From Streptomyces sp. 840.1 (GTDB lineage Bacteria; Actinomycetota; Actinomycetes; Streptomycetales; Streptomycetaceae): a DNA stretch of 64,000 nucleotides. The position numbers and the translations under genes are program-made. Under the pieces are notes generated by a model, which was not told where the DNA came from, did not search any database, and was given only the letters and a program-made list of their open reading frames with translations. Positions 1 through 7,809 of this stretch are shown here, in pieces (the stretch's first letter is position 1; each line of letters opens with the position of its first letter). The DNA is taken from positions 2,981,001-3,045,000 of the forward strand of contig NZ_RJUU01000001.1 in assembly GCF_003751445.1 (NCBI RefSeq). The letters run 5' to 3'.

Positions 1-420
1 GGCCCGCACCGGCCCCGCGAGGTAGCCGGGCGTCGCCTCGTCGCCCCGGATGAAGAAGCTGCCGCGCGCCCCGCCGGACCACCCCCGGAACCCCGGCCCG
101 CCCGGCTCCGTACCGCGCTCGTCGAAGATCCCGATGTCCAGGGCGTTGCCCTGCGTCCCCGCCGGGACGGGCGTCTTCTCGTACGTGTACGAGACGGCGA
201 TCTCGGCGACCCCGCGCGGGACCTCGACCGGCAGGTACACGTAGTCGGGGGCCCCGGGCGGCAGGACGCCGCGCACGGTGCTGGACCGGGTACCGCCCTC
301 GTCGGCGGCGGCGAAGCTCACGGTCCCCAACGTTAGGGCGGTGGCGGCGGTTCCGACGAGAAGGCCACGCCTGGCGATCGGGCGGTGTGCGGGAGTCGGT
401 GCAGCAGTCGGATCGGGCAT
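1..420 (-). CDS. CehA/McbA-like metallohydrolase, N-terminal part (partial)
   Basis: The first 140 codons of a gene that leaves the window at base 1. The N-terminus carries a twin-arginine-like RRG followed by a hydrophobic stretch ending near AAADE, so it is probably a Tat-exported protein. The following segment (PPGAPDYVYLPVEVPRG, then TYEKTP, then NALDIGIFDERG) resembles, from memory, the pre-domain of secreted Streptomyces CehA/McbA-type PHP metallohydrolases. The catalytic domain would lie outside the window, so the metal ligands cannot be checked. The start is the ATG at 420, the only one before the signal peptide. It runs in the same direction as the DUF4232 lipoprotein gene upstream of it. 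Confidence 0.6.
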   Translation of the reverse strand, partial: MPDPTAAPTPAHRPIARRGLLVGTAATALTLGTVSFAAADEGGTRSSTVRGVLPPGAPDYVYLPVEVPRGVAEIAVSYTYEKTPVPAGTQGNALDIGIFDERGTEPGGPGFRGWSGGARGSFFIRGDEATPGYLAGPVRA

Positions 421-518
421 CGGGCGCTCCCCGGGATGTGGTGGACGAGACGAGGTCTGCGTACCGGTGCATCGTGGTGGAGAGCGGTGAATGCCGTGTG
501 AACGCGGGTAGTTCGTTC

Positions 519-1199
519 CTACTTGGTCGTGTGCGTGGGGTAGACCTGCACGTCGGTGTAGGCGCCCTTGATGTCCGCCGCGCCCTCGGGCCACTTCAGG
601 CTCAGGGTGTGGGTCTCGTTCGGCGGCGTCACCAGGATGTTGGTCGGGTGCGAGAGGCTGTTGCCGCTGCTGTCGATGGTGTACGAGAGGTTGAAGACGG
701 CGGCGTCGCCCGGCTTCAGAGTGGTGATACGCGGCTGGGCGTGGCCCCGCTCGATGGGGTTCGAGGTGTTGTCGGTGTCCTTGATGTCGACGCCGGCGAA
801 GCCCGTTGCCGAGCAGGTGGTCGAACCCCGGTTGATCATGGTGATGTCGATGTTGCCGGTCTGCGCGTCGGGCGCGGTGTCCATGGCGTCGATGGCCAGG
901 TCCTCCGTCTTGCAGAACGTGACCTTGTCGCCGGTCTCCGTCGCGCCGTTCGCGGCGTCGTCCGGGGCCCCGGTGCTGTCGCCGGACCCCGACTGCGCGT
1001 TACCGCTCTCCGAGCTGCTCTCCGAGCCGCCGTCCTGCTTCGAGCCACCGCCCGAGGACGAGGAGGAAGAGGAGGACGCGGAGGACGAGGAGCCCTGGGA
1101 CGACGAGGCCGCTCCGGTGTCGTCCCCGTTGCAGGCGGTGAGCGAGAGGGTGGCGGCGACTCCGATGGCGGCGATGGCTGCGATGCGGTTGTACTTCAC
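519..1199 (-). CDS. DUF4232 domain lipoprotein
   Basis: A 226-residue secreted lipoprotein. The N-terminus has two basic residues, a hydrophobic core and a lipobox LTAC with the lipidated Cys at about residue 23. Residues about 30-75 form a Ser/Gly-rich, Asn/Asp-studded linker with an eight-serine run, a flexible spacer off the membrane. The C-terminal ~140 residues (starting near KVTFCKTEDL) match the DUF4232 pattern: a beta-sandwich with conserved Cys and an ITMINRGSTTCSATGFAGVDI segment typical of the family. The function is unknown; these proteins are extracytoplasmic. A cell-wall binding role is only a guess. Confidence 0.85.
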   Translation of the reverse strand: MKYNRIAAIAAIGVAATLSLTACNGDDTGAASSSQGSSSSASSSSSSSSGGGSKQDGGSESSSESGNAQSGSGDSTGAPDDAANGATETGDKVTFCKTEDLAIDAMDTAPDAQTGNIDITMINRGSTTCSATGFAGVDIKDTDNTSNPIERGHAQPRITTLKPGDAAVFNLSYTIDSSGNSLSHPTNILVTPPNETHTLSLKWPEGAADIKGAYTDVQVYPTHTTK

Positions 1200-1312
1200 T
1201 GTGTTCCCCCAGAACGAGCGCGGTGCATGTGGTCAGAAATATTTGTATCTCGCACCGAGTTACAGGCGGTCTTCAGCGACGTTCTCGTTCTGTCACAGGG
1301 GTATTGACCGCG

Positions 1313-1360
1313 CGCTCCGAGGAAGCGTCGACCGGACGCTCCGAGGAAGCGTCGACCGGA
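1313..1360. repeat. Perfect 24-bp tandem duplication
   Basis: Two identical adjacent 24-bp units (1313-1336 and 1337-1360), each beginning CGCTCCGAGG and ending GTCGACCGGA, in the gap upstream of the DUF4232 gene. They look like a recent slippage duplication. No spacer lies between the units, so this is not a CRISPR. Confidence 0.9.
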
Positions 1361-1397
1361 CGCCGACGAACTGCCGACGGGACGTTCGGAACACGCG

Positions 1398-2186
1398 CTA
1401 GAAGGCTCCTCCGCTGTCCACCCAGGAGACGTCCTCGCGCGGCCCCTGCTCCCTGCGCTCGGGGCGGCGGCTCGTGCGCAGCCGCTCGCGCCGCTCCTCG
1501 TCGAGCGCCGCCGGCTGCGGGTCGGGGAGGCAGGCGCAGTGCGCGCGGAAGGGGTCGCGGCGGTCGGGCCAGAAGCGCAGGGCGAGCCAGACCAGCGGGA
1601 CGGCGAGCATCAGCCCCGTGACCACGACGAGGAACAGCCCGAAGAGGAGGTCCCCGGCCCCGTCCGGTGTGTCGTCACCCAGGAACACCCGCTGCACGGG
1701 GAAGAAGAAGGCCAGCGCGAGCGCGGTCACGCAGGCCGCCGTCCCGAGGCCGTCGTCCCTGCGGCCCGACCAGCGCGGCACCCGGGCGTCCTGCTCGCGC
1801 AGGAATCCGGCCCGCGCCTCGCGCAGCCCTGGATCGTCGCGCAGCCGCCGCAGCGTGACCGGCCCCTGCCGCCGTACGGCGTCCAGCAGGGCGGCGGCGA
1901 CGGGGTGCCGGGGAGTGCCGGTGGCGCCGCCGTCCGTCACGCGCAGCCGGCCCTCGGCGTCTATCGTCAGGCGTCCGTCGAGGATCAGGACGGCGGCCGC
2001 GTGCCCGTCGGCGTCGTGAGCCTCACCCGCCGTGGCGACGGCGTGGTAGGGATCGATGTCCAGGCGCCCTAGCGAGGAGGCGGCGGCCAGGTCGGACCGG
2101 TTCCGCACCAGCCACAGGACGGCCAGTACCCCGTAAATGCCTGCGGCGACCGCCAACGCGGCCCCGGAAAGCTGGAGTTGGGTCAC
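1398..2186 (-). CDS. Membrane protein, TIGR04222-like
   Basis: About 262 residues from a GTG at 2186, preceded by GAGG with short spacing. Longer readings upstream are Arg/Pro-rich shadow sequence. The N-terminus is a single membrane segment (about residues 6-26). A cytoplasmic part follows with HAVAT, ILDGRL and PVAAALLDAVRRQGPVTLRRLRDD, the arrangement of the TIGR04222 family in actinobacteria. Two further hydrophobic segments (about 150-170 and 178-200) precede a charged Arg-rich tail. No catalytic motif is visible and the function is unknown. It converges on nothing and stands alone, with the 24-bp repeat region on its 3-prime side. Confidence 0.65.
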   Translation of the reverse strand: MTQLQLSGAALAVAAGIYGVLAVLWLVRNRSDLAAASSLGRLDIDPYHAVATAGEAHDADGHAAAVLILDGRLTIDAEGRLRVTDGGATGTPRHPVAAALLDAVRRQGPVTLRRLRDDPGLREARAGFLREQDARVPRWSGRRDDGLGTAACVTALALAFFFPVQRVFLGDDTPDGAGDLLFGLFLVVVTGLMLAVPLVWLALRFWPDRRDPFRAHCACLPDPQPAALDEERRERLRTSRRPERREQGPREDVSWVDSGGAF

Positions 2187-2478
2187 GTCCTCATGATGGC
2201 AGCGCCACCCGGCCCGAACCAGGGCGCATCCGGCGCCGTCCCGCCGCGCCCCCGCCTCTGCCGCCCGCTCGGTACGGTGGCTGCCGATGTCGCCGGCACC
2301 TGCGGGATTCGCGCCTCGCGGGGACGAAGGAGGAGTGATGGGCGGGCAGCACACCGTTCCCGTACGCCTGGTTCCGCTCCTGGACCAGTTCGACTTCGGC
2401 TGCGAGCGCCTGCTCGGCCGTAGGAGCCCGAGCCCGCGCACGGAGCATGCCGGCCACGCGGTGCCCTAGGGTCGCCGC

Positions 2479-3078
2479 ATGCGACCAAGGACAGGACTTG
2501 CGATGGCCGGGGCAGCGGCCCTGGTCTGGGGCGAGTGGTTGAACTGGCGTTGGTCCCGGGCCCTCGTGGGGGCCGTCGGGGGCACGTCCGAAGCGGTGGT
2601 CGTGCTGGGCTATCGCAACCCCGGGCCGAAGGCGAACCTCATCAACCGCCGGCGGGTCCGTGCCGGAGTCCGCTCCGTCGCCGCCGGTAACGCGCGAGAC
2701 ACCCAGGTGATCTTCAGCGGTGGTGTGACCAGCGGCGGCGCCTCGGAAGCCCGGCTGATGGCCGACTACGCCGGGTCGGTGCAGGAGTTCGACGGCACCG
2801 TTCTCCTGGAGGACCGGAGTACGACGACCTGGGAGAACATCACGAACGTGATCCCGCTGATCGAGGACGTCGACCGCATCAAGATCGCCTCCCAGCCGGC
2901 TCACGCGCTCAAGGCCCGTGCGTACCTGCGGCGACAGCGCCCCGATCTGGCCGCGAAGCTCGTGCGTGCGGACGACTACCGGCTCGGCGAGTACGTGCTC
3001 GCCAAACCCCTGCTGGCTCTGTACGGACTCTGGACACTGCGCGGGCTCAGGGCCGACGAACGGACGATCTCGCCGTAG
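2479..3078 (+). CDS. YdcF/SanA-like DUF218 protein
   Basis: A 199-residue protein with an N-terminal hydrophobic segment, then a DUF218 fold: AVVVLGYRN (first strand and loop), VIFSGGVTSGGASEARLMADYA (the conserved SGG...SEA motif), DRSTTTWENI (the E/T-N motif) and IKIASQPAHALKARAYLRR. This is the YdcF/ElyC/SanA family. Members are linked to envelope integrity and possibly bind nucleotides or lipid carriers, but the chemistry is not settled. The start ATG at 2479 follows a weak ribosome site. It is a single gene between a leftward membrane-protein gene and an oxidoreductase gene. Confidence 0.75.
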   Translation: MRPRTGLAMAGAAALVWGEWLNWRWSRALVGAVGGTSEAVVVLGYRNPGPKANLINRRRVRAGVRSVAAGNARDTQVIFSGGVTSGGASEARLMADYAGSVQEFDGTVLLEDRSTTTWENITNVIPLIEDVDRIKIASQPAHALKARAYLRRQRPDLAAKLVRADDYRLGEYVLAKPLLALYGLWTLRGLRADERTISP

Positions 3079-3243
3079 CCGGATGCCGACCGCACCGGCG
3101 CCTGGGGCGTGGCAAGGACGCGGCCCGGCCCCGGTGCCATCACGGCCGCTCCTGCGTGGGTGCCTGGGTGCGAGAGGCTCGGTTTTGTGCACCGGACGGC
3201 ATACCTTTGGCCCGTCATTCGACGACGACGGAGGTGTTCTCGC

Positions 3244-4089
3244 ATGCGGATCGGTACCACGATCTTCCTCACCGACGAGACGATCACACCGGTACGGCTC
3301 GCCCGCCAGCTCGAACAGCGGGGGTTCGACGGGCTCTACCTGCCGGAGCACACCCACATTCCGGTGAGCAGGAAGACCCCGTACCCGCAGGGCGGCGAGC
3401 TGCCGCCCGAGTACGGTCGCACCCTGGACCCCTTCGTGGCGCTCGGACAGGCCGCCGCAGTCACCGAACGCCTCACGCTCGGCACCGGCATCACCCTGGT
3501 CGCCCAGCACGACCCGATCGACCTGGCCAAGCAGATTGCCACCCTCGACCACCTCTCCGGCGGCCGCTTCACCCTGGGGCTCGGCTTCGGCTGGAACGTC
3601 GAGGAGGCCGCCGACCACGGCGTGGACTGGCGCACCCGCCGCGACCTCGGCCGGGACCGGATGGCGCTGATGCGTGCGCTCTGGTCGGCGGAACCGACGT
3701 CGTACGAGGGCGAGTTCGGCTCGGTCCAGGCGAGCTACGCGTACCCGAAACCGTTCCAGCAGCCCCGGGGCCCGGTGGTCGGCCCGCGCACCCTGATCGG
3801 CGGTGCGGCCGGACCGAAGCTGTTCGCGAGCATCGCGGAGTACGCCGACGGCTGGATGCCGATCGGCGGCGGAGGCCTGACGGAGTCCATCCCCCGGCTC
3901 CGTGCCGCCTGGGAATCAGCGGGCCGCGACCCGAAGGACCTGCGGGTGATCCCGTACGCGGTCCAGCCGGACGCGGGCAAGCTGGCGCACTACGCGGACC
4001 TGGGCATCGAGGAGGTCGTGCTCCAACTGCCCCCGGCGGGCGAGGCGGAAGTGCTGCGGACGCTGGACGCGTACGCGGAGTACCTCTAG
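3244..4089 (+). CDS. LLM-class F420/flavin-dependent oxidoreductase
   Basis: About 281 residues, a luciferase-like monooxygenase TIM barrel. Recognisable family pieces in order are MRIGTTIF at the start, FDGLYLPEHTH (strand 2), LTLGTGITLVAQHDPIDLAKQIATLD, GRFTLGLGFGWN, RTLIGGAAGPKL and ADGWMPIG. This layout fits the actinobacterial F420-dependent group rather than bacterial luciferase, but FMN cannot be excluded. The start at 3244 was chosen because the conserved MRIG begins there; the 45 codons upstream are not family-like. The window also encodes FO synthase (fbiC), so the cell makes F420. The substrate is unknown. Confidence 0.85.
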   Translation: MRIGTTIFLTDETITPVRLARQLEQRGFDGLYLPEHTHIPVSRKTPYPQGGELPPEYGRTLDPFVALGQAAAVTERLTLGTGITLVAQHDPIDLAKQIATLDHLSGGRFTLGLGFGWNVEEAADHGVDWRTRRDLGRDRMALMRALWSAEPTSYEGEFGSVQASYAYPKPFQQPRGPVVGPRTLIGGAAGPKLFASIAEYADGWMPIGGGGLTESIPRLRAAWESAGRDPKDLRVIPYAVQPDAGKLAHYADLGIEEVVLQLPPAGEAEVLRTLDAYAEYL

Positions 4090-4097
4090 GCGTCTGT

Positions 4098-4140
4098 CGG
4101 TCCTGGTTCCTGTCCGGGGCCCGGACAGGCCCCAGGACCG
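4098..4140. terminator. Long hairpin between convergent genes
   Basis: CGGTCCTGG (4098-4106) pairs with CCAGGACCG (4132-4140), enclosing an inner CCTGTCCGG/CCGGACAGG stem. No T-tract. It lies between the convergent oxidoreductase and small membrane protein genes, so it is probably a bidirectional terminator. Confidence 0.7.
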
Positions 4141-4217
4141 ACGTCGGGCCCACGGCGCCGCGGGCGCGGCGGTGGGCCGCGAAGCCCGTGGAGCCTGATG
4201 TGAGCCGGGACGGGTTC

Positions 4218-4691
4218 TCAGTGGGAGCCGAGGCTCGTGCGGGCCGCTGTCATGAAGGCTTGCTTGCACTCCTCCACGTGCTCGTTGACCTCCGTGTCAC
4301 CGATCTCCCGCCACACCGCCTGGTTGAGCGCGTGCCCGTAGGAGCGGGCTATGCCTTCCAGGGCCGGGGCGCAGAGCAGAACGACGTTGCGATCCGCGGT
4401 CCAGAGCTTCGTCATGATGTCACCGGTCCGGGTCATCCAGCCGTCCTCGTCGTCGCCCCACGGCTCGGGGCGGCGGTAGGCGGCACGCTCGGCCTCCTGG
4501 GCGCATTCGAGGAACCGCTGTATCGCCAGCAGCTGCTCGGCCCGGCGCGCCTCGGCGGTCGCTGCCGCCTGGCGCCGCTCCTCGGTCCGTTCGGCCGACC
4601 GCTGGGTGGCGCGCTGTGTGAACGCCGTCAGCAGGCCACCGAGCACGACACCCGCGAGGGAGAAGGCGGGGGCCGTCAGTTCTCCCGTCAC
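4218..4691 (-). CDS. Small membrane-anchored protein of unknown function
   Basis: 157 residues from the GTG at 4691. That GTG overlaps the stop of the methyltransferase gene in a GTGA, so the two genes are translationally coupled. Residues 6-24 are a single hydrophobic segment (LAGVVLGGLLTAF). A long charged helix follows (RATQRSAERTEERRQAAATAEARR), likely coiled coil, then a helical domain with conserved-looking W residues. I do not recognise the family. Small one-TM helical proteins of this type are common in Streptomyces. The overlap implies co-production with the methyltransferase, but no functional link can be read from the sequence. Confidence 0.7.
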   Translation of the reverse strand: MTGELTAPAFSLAGVVLGGLLTAFTQRATQRSAERTEERRQAAATAEARRAEQLLAIQRFLECAQEAERAAYRRPEPWGDDEDGWMTRTGDIMTKLWTADRNVVLLCAPALEGIARSYGHALNQAVWREIGDTEVNEHVEECKQAFMTAARTSLGSH

Positions 4692-5347
4692 GCCGGGCCC
4701 GGCCCGTCCTGCGCCGCGCGCATCAGCAGGTGCCCCCGCCGGAACCGCTCCCCTTCGAGGGGCTCGCGCAGCATCCGGCCGGCCTCGGTGAACCCGGCAT
4801 CGCGGGCGAGCGCGGCGAGGTCGTCGATCGGCCACCGGTATGCCGTCGTCACCTTGTGGTCGAAGGCCGCCAGCGGCCCGTCACCGGCCTCGAAGAAGGC
4901 GAACAGGAGGACGCCGCCCGGGGACAGCAGGCGACGGAACTCGGCGAAGTAGGGCGGAAGCTCCGTCGGCGGGGTGTGGATGACCGAGTACCAGGACACG
5001 ATCCCGCCCAGCTCGCCGTCGGCCCGGTCCACCGCGTCCATCGACCCGACCTCGAACCGCACGTCCGGGTACGCCTCGCGGGCCAGGTCGATCATCACCG
5101 GCGACAGGTCGAGCCCGAACGCGTCCAGTCCCAGCCCCCGCAGGTGCGCCGTGAGGTACCCGGGCCCGCAACCCAGCTCCGCGACCTGCCCGGTGGTCTC
5201 CGCCCGTACGAGGTCGGCGAAGGCGGCGAGCATCGCGCGGTCCAAGGGGAGGGCGTCGAGGCTGCCACGGGCGAAGTCGGCGTAGACGACCGCCATGGCG
5301 TCGTAGGCCTCCGCTGTCGCGCGGAGGTAGGAGGGGGATTCGGTCAT
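4688..5347 (-). CDS. Class I SAM-dependent methyltransferase
   Basis: 219 residues, start ATG at 5347 (longer readings upstream are shadow). The Rossmann methyltransferase motifs are clear: VAELGCGPGYLTAHL (motif I, SAM-binding glycine loop), GLDLSPVMIDLAR (motif II acidic residue), FEVGSMDAVD, IVSWYSVIHTPPTELP (motif IV region) and LLSPGGVLLFAFF (motif V/VI). It belongs to the methyltransf_25/UbiE-like small-molecule group; the substrate is not predictable. It overlaps the downstream small membrane protein gene by 4 bp. Confidence 0.85.
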   Translation of the reverse strand: MTESPSYLRATAEAYDAMAVVYADFARGSLDALPLDRAMLAAFADLVRAETTGQVAELGCGPGYLTAHLRGLGLDAFGLDLSPVMIDLAREAYPDVRFEVGSMDAVDRADGELGGIVSWYSVIHTPPTELPPYFAEFRRLLSPGGVLLFAFFEAGDGPLAAFDHKVTTAYRWPIDDLAALARDAGFTEAGRMLREPLEGERFRRGHLLMRAAQDGPGPA

Positions 5348-5538
5348 GGGGCACGACCCTAGATGATTGGTTCCAAGGGGCCCCGGCCTTTGCGTCGAGC
5401 GCCGAACAGCGGGAGCACAAGGCTGGGTTGTGGCGCTGCGGAAGCCGGAGCGCGGGCTCCCGCAGGCCGGAGTTCCCCGCCGGACCGGCTGGGAAAACCG
5501 TTGTCGGGCGAAAGAATCGAGGTGGTAGAACTGCCGCC

Positions 5539-6321
5539 GTGCACAAGACTCTGGAGTTTCCCGACCTGCTGCGGCTGATCGACGAACGTGCAACCGCCTT
5601 CCGCGCCGCGATCGCTGCCGCGCCCAGCCTCGATCTGCCCGTGCCGACCTGCCCCGGGTGGACGTTGTCCGACCTGGTGCAGCACATCGGCGAGGGCCGT
5701 CGCCGCTGGGCCGCCACCGTCGCGGCAGGGCCGGACGCCACGGCCAGGACCCCGGCGCAGGGTGACGCGGTCGCGCCGCAGGAGCCCGAGGCCGTGCAGG
5801 CCTGGCTGGCCGCCTCGACCGAGCTGATGCTGGCGGCCCTGCGGGAGGCCGGCCCGGACCAGGGCTGCTTCACCGGCTGGGGCAACACTCAGACGCCGCA
5901 CACCGCCGGTGGCGTCGCCCGGCACCAGGTCCAGGAGATCGCGGTGCACGCCTACGACGCCCAGCTCACCGTGGGCGAGCCGGCCCCACTGCCTGTCGAG
6001 GTGGCGCTCGACGGTGTCGAGGAGAACCTGCTCATCGCCAGCTTCACGACGAGCGCCTGGCCGCACAAGCCCACCGCCTTCGACCTTCACGCCACCGAGG
6101 GCCGTTCCTGGCGCCTCACGGTCGACGGTGACGGTGCACGGACCACCCGGCTGCCCACTGCCGACGAGGACCCCGACGCGGCTGGACTCTCCATCAGCGG
6201 CACGGCCAGTGATCTGGTCCTCTGGCTGTACAACCGCGTTTCGGTGGACTCCCTGCAACTCGACGGCGACCCGCAGCTGCTCGACCTGCTCCTCGCCTGG
6301 GAACCGGAGGACTGGGAGTGA
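5539..6321 (+). CDS. Maleylpyruvate isomerase family mycothiol-dependent enzyme
   Basis: About 260 residues from GTG 5539. The N-terminal DinB-like MDMPI domain has the signature PTCPGWTLSDLVQHIGEGRRRWA, with the metal-ligand His in LVQHIGE. A second conserved His lies in ARHQVQEIAVHAYDAQ. The C-terminal ~100 residues are the MDMPI C-terminal alpha/beta domain. These proteins use mycothiol, the actinobacterial thiol, in isomerase or transferase reactions; the actual substrate is unknown. The gene is divergent from the methyltransferase gene, with about 190 bp between them. Confidence 0.8.
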   Translation: MHKTLEFPDLLRLIDERATAFRAAIAAAPSLDLPVPTCPGWTLSDLVQHIGEGRRRWAATVAAGPDATARTPAQGDAVAPQEPEAVQAWLAASTELMLAALREAGPDQGCFTGWGNTQTPHTAGGVARHQVQEIAVHAYDAQLTVGEPAPLPVEVALDGVEENLLIASFTTSAWPHKPTAFDLHATEGRSWRLTVDGDGARTTRLPTADEDPDAAGLSISGTASDLVLWLYNRVSVDSLQLDGDPQLLDLLLAWEPEDWE

Positions 6322-6470
6322 CGACACGCCGCCGCGTACGAACCTGCCGCTGAATCGCGAACCGGCGGGGCGGAGGTCACGATTCCGGAACGGGCTGTCA
6401 GACTACGACTACACGCGGTGTGATGTGACCGGAATATGTGACTCGTGTGCAGAGATTACGCCTCCGCCGA

Positions 6471-6500
6471 TTGAACTGATTACGAGATGGTCACTATGGT
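6471..6500 (+). promoter_or_regulatory. HrdB-type promoter of the NlpC/P60 gene
   Basis: TTGAAC (6471-6476), an 18-bp spacer and TATGGT (6495-6500), a good match to the vegetative TTGACA/TAnnnT consensus. It predicts a transcript start near 6507 and a leader of about 135 nt before the GTG at 6642. Confidence 0.55.
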
Positions 6501-6506
6501 TGGGCC

Positions 6507-6641
6507 TCGAACCTTCGCACGGTTGATCACCCATCCGGGGTGGCAGCGAAGGAACCGCCGATTCCGTGACATCCACGGAGCCGGGGATTCCCGTCCCCCC
6601 ATAGCCCGGTAGGCGGCTCGAGGAAGAAGGAGCTCGCCTTC
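6507..6641 (+). ncRNA. Structured 5-prime leader, possible ydaO (c-di-AMP) riboswitch
   Basis: The ~135-nt leader of the NlpC/P60 hydrolase gene is dense in short complementary blocks. It ends in AGCCCGGTAGGCGGC then GAGGAAGAAGGAG, very like the 3-prime end of actinobacterial ydaO-yuaA riboswitches (AGCTAACCCGGTAGGCGG, then GAAGGAG). ydaO riboswitches are known upstream of Streptomyces cell-wall hydrolase genes such as rpfA. The 5-prime hallmark (GGGTGAATCC) is not clearly present; CCGGGGATTCCC is the nearest block. The call therefore rests on the 3-prime element and gene context. Confidence 0.45.
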
Positions 6642-7697
6642 GTGGCGTCCCACCGTCGTCCCAAGAACCCGAGCCGCGCCCGTGTGACCGTGCTCACCGC
6701 GACTGCCGCTGCGGCCGTGGCCCTGACCTCTCAGGCCGCTCACGCCGACCCCAAGCCGACCAAGAACGAGGTCAAGGCGCAGGTCGACAAGCTCTACCAC
6801 GAGGCAGAGGTCGCCAACGAGCACTACAACGAGGCCAAGCAGAAGCAGGAGAAGCTCGAAAAGCAGGTCGGCGCGCTGCAGGACAAGGTGGCGCGCGGCC
6901 AGCAGGAGCTCAATTCCCTTCGCGCCGGCCTCGGTTCGCTCGCCGCCGCGCAGTACCGCTCCGGCGGCATCGACCCCTCGGTGCAGCTCTTCCTCGCCTC
7001 GGACCCGGACAGCTTCCTCGACCAGGCCTCCGCGCTCGACCAGTTGACGGCGAAGCAGACCGAGTCGCTGACGAAGATCCAGGGCAAGCAGCGGACCCTC
7101 GCGCAGGAGCGCAAGGAGGCCCAGGACAAGCTGAGCGACCTGGCGGACGTCCGCGAGACGCTCGGTTCGAAGAAGAAGGAGCAGCAGGGCAAGCTCGCTG
7201 CGGCCCAGAAGGTGCTCAACACCCTTACCGCCGCCGAGCGCGCCAAGATGCGCGAGGACGACGCGCGCGCCAGCAATGCCGCCGCCGACAAGGTGCGCGC
7301 CAGCCGGGGCGCCGGTGACCGGGTCGAACTCGGCAAGGAGGCCCCCGGGTCCGCCCTCGGTGCGTCGGCCCTCCAGGCCGCCGCCTCGCGGATCGGCATG
7401 CCGTATCAGGCACGTGCCACCGGACCCGGCGCCTTCGACTGCTCGGGCCTGACCCAGTGGGCGTACCACCAGGCCGGCGCCGAGATCACCCGCACCACGT
7501 ACACCCAGATCAACCAGGGCACCCGCATCTCGACGAGCCAGCTGAAGCCGGGCGACCTGGTGTTCTTCAACGGCAACTCGCACGTGGGGCTCTACGCGGG
7601 CGGCGGCAGCGTGCTCCACGCCCCGTACCCGGGCGCCTTCGTCCGCTACGAGTCGATGAGCACCATCGGCTCCGTCTTCGGCGCGGTGCGCATCTGA
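6642..7697 (+). CDS. Secreted NlpC/P60 peptidoglycan endopeptidase
   Basis: 351 residues from GTG 6642. A signal peptide with a basic N-terminus ends at AAHADP (about residue 36). Residues about 40-110 and 140-215 are charged coiled coil, the RipA/CwlO-like regulatory region. The C-terminal NlpC/P60 domain holds the catalytic Cys267 in FDCSGLTQWAY, His314 in SHVGLYAG, and the third polar residue region HAPYPGAFV. It cleaves peptide stems of peptidoglycan outside the membrane, in growth or spore wall remodelling. Expression is probably controlled by the structured leader described above. Confidence 0.93.
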   Translation: MASHRRPKNPSRARVTVLTATAAAAVALTSQAAHADPKPTKNEVKAQVDKLYHEAEVANEHYNEAKQKQEKLEKQVGALQDKVARGQQELNSLRAGLGSLAAAQYRSGGIDPSVQLFLASDPDSFLDQASALDQLTAKQTESLTKIQGKQRTLAQERKEAQDKLSDLADVRETLGSKKKEQQGKLAAAQKVLNTLTAAERAKMREDDARASNAAADKVRASRGAGDRVELGKEAPGSALGASALQAAASRIGMPYQARATGPGAFDCSGLTQWAYHQAGAEITRTTYTQINQGTRISTSQLKPGDLVFFNGNSHVGLYAGGGSVLHAPYPGAFVRYESMSTIGSVFGAVRI

Positions 7698-7740
7698 TCA
7701 CGCCCTGCCGGGCGAACTTCCGTGCCCCGTAACGCCTTTC

Positions 7741-7774
7741 CTGCCCGCCGTCGACCACTGGTCACGGCGGGCAG
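7741..7774. terminator. Bidirectional terminator hairpin
   Basis: CTGCCCGCCGT (7741-7751) pairs perfectly with ACGGCGGGCAG (7764-7774). The loop itself contains GACC/GGTC, extending the stem. It lies between the convergent NlpC/P60 and HTH genes and has no T-tract, as is usual in Streptomyces. Confidence 0.75.
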
Positions 7775-7809
7775 GCCGCGTCCGGGGGCCGTCCGGGGGC
7801 CGTCCGGCC

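Noticed and set aside
387..1307. 306-codon plus-strand reading over the DUF4232 gene
   Set aside because: Antisense shadow: Arg/Gly/Val-rich with no domain, while the opposite strand encodes a clean lipoprotein.
1313..1360. CRISPR-like repeat
   Set aside because: Only two directly adjacent copies and no spacers or cas genes.
2191..3618. 475-codon minus-strand reading
   Set aside because: Spans two real plus-strand genes (YdcF-like and LLM oxidoreductase); composition is that of a high-GC shadow.
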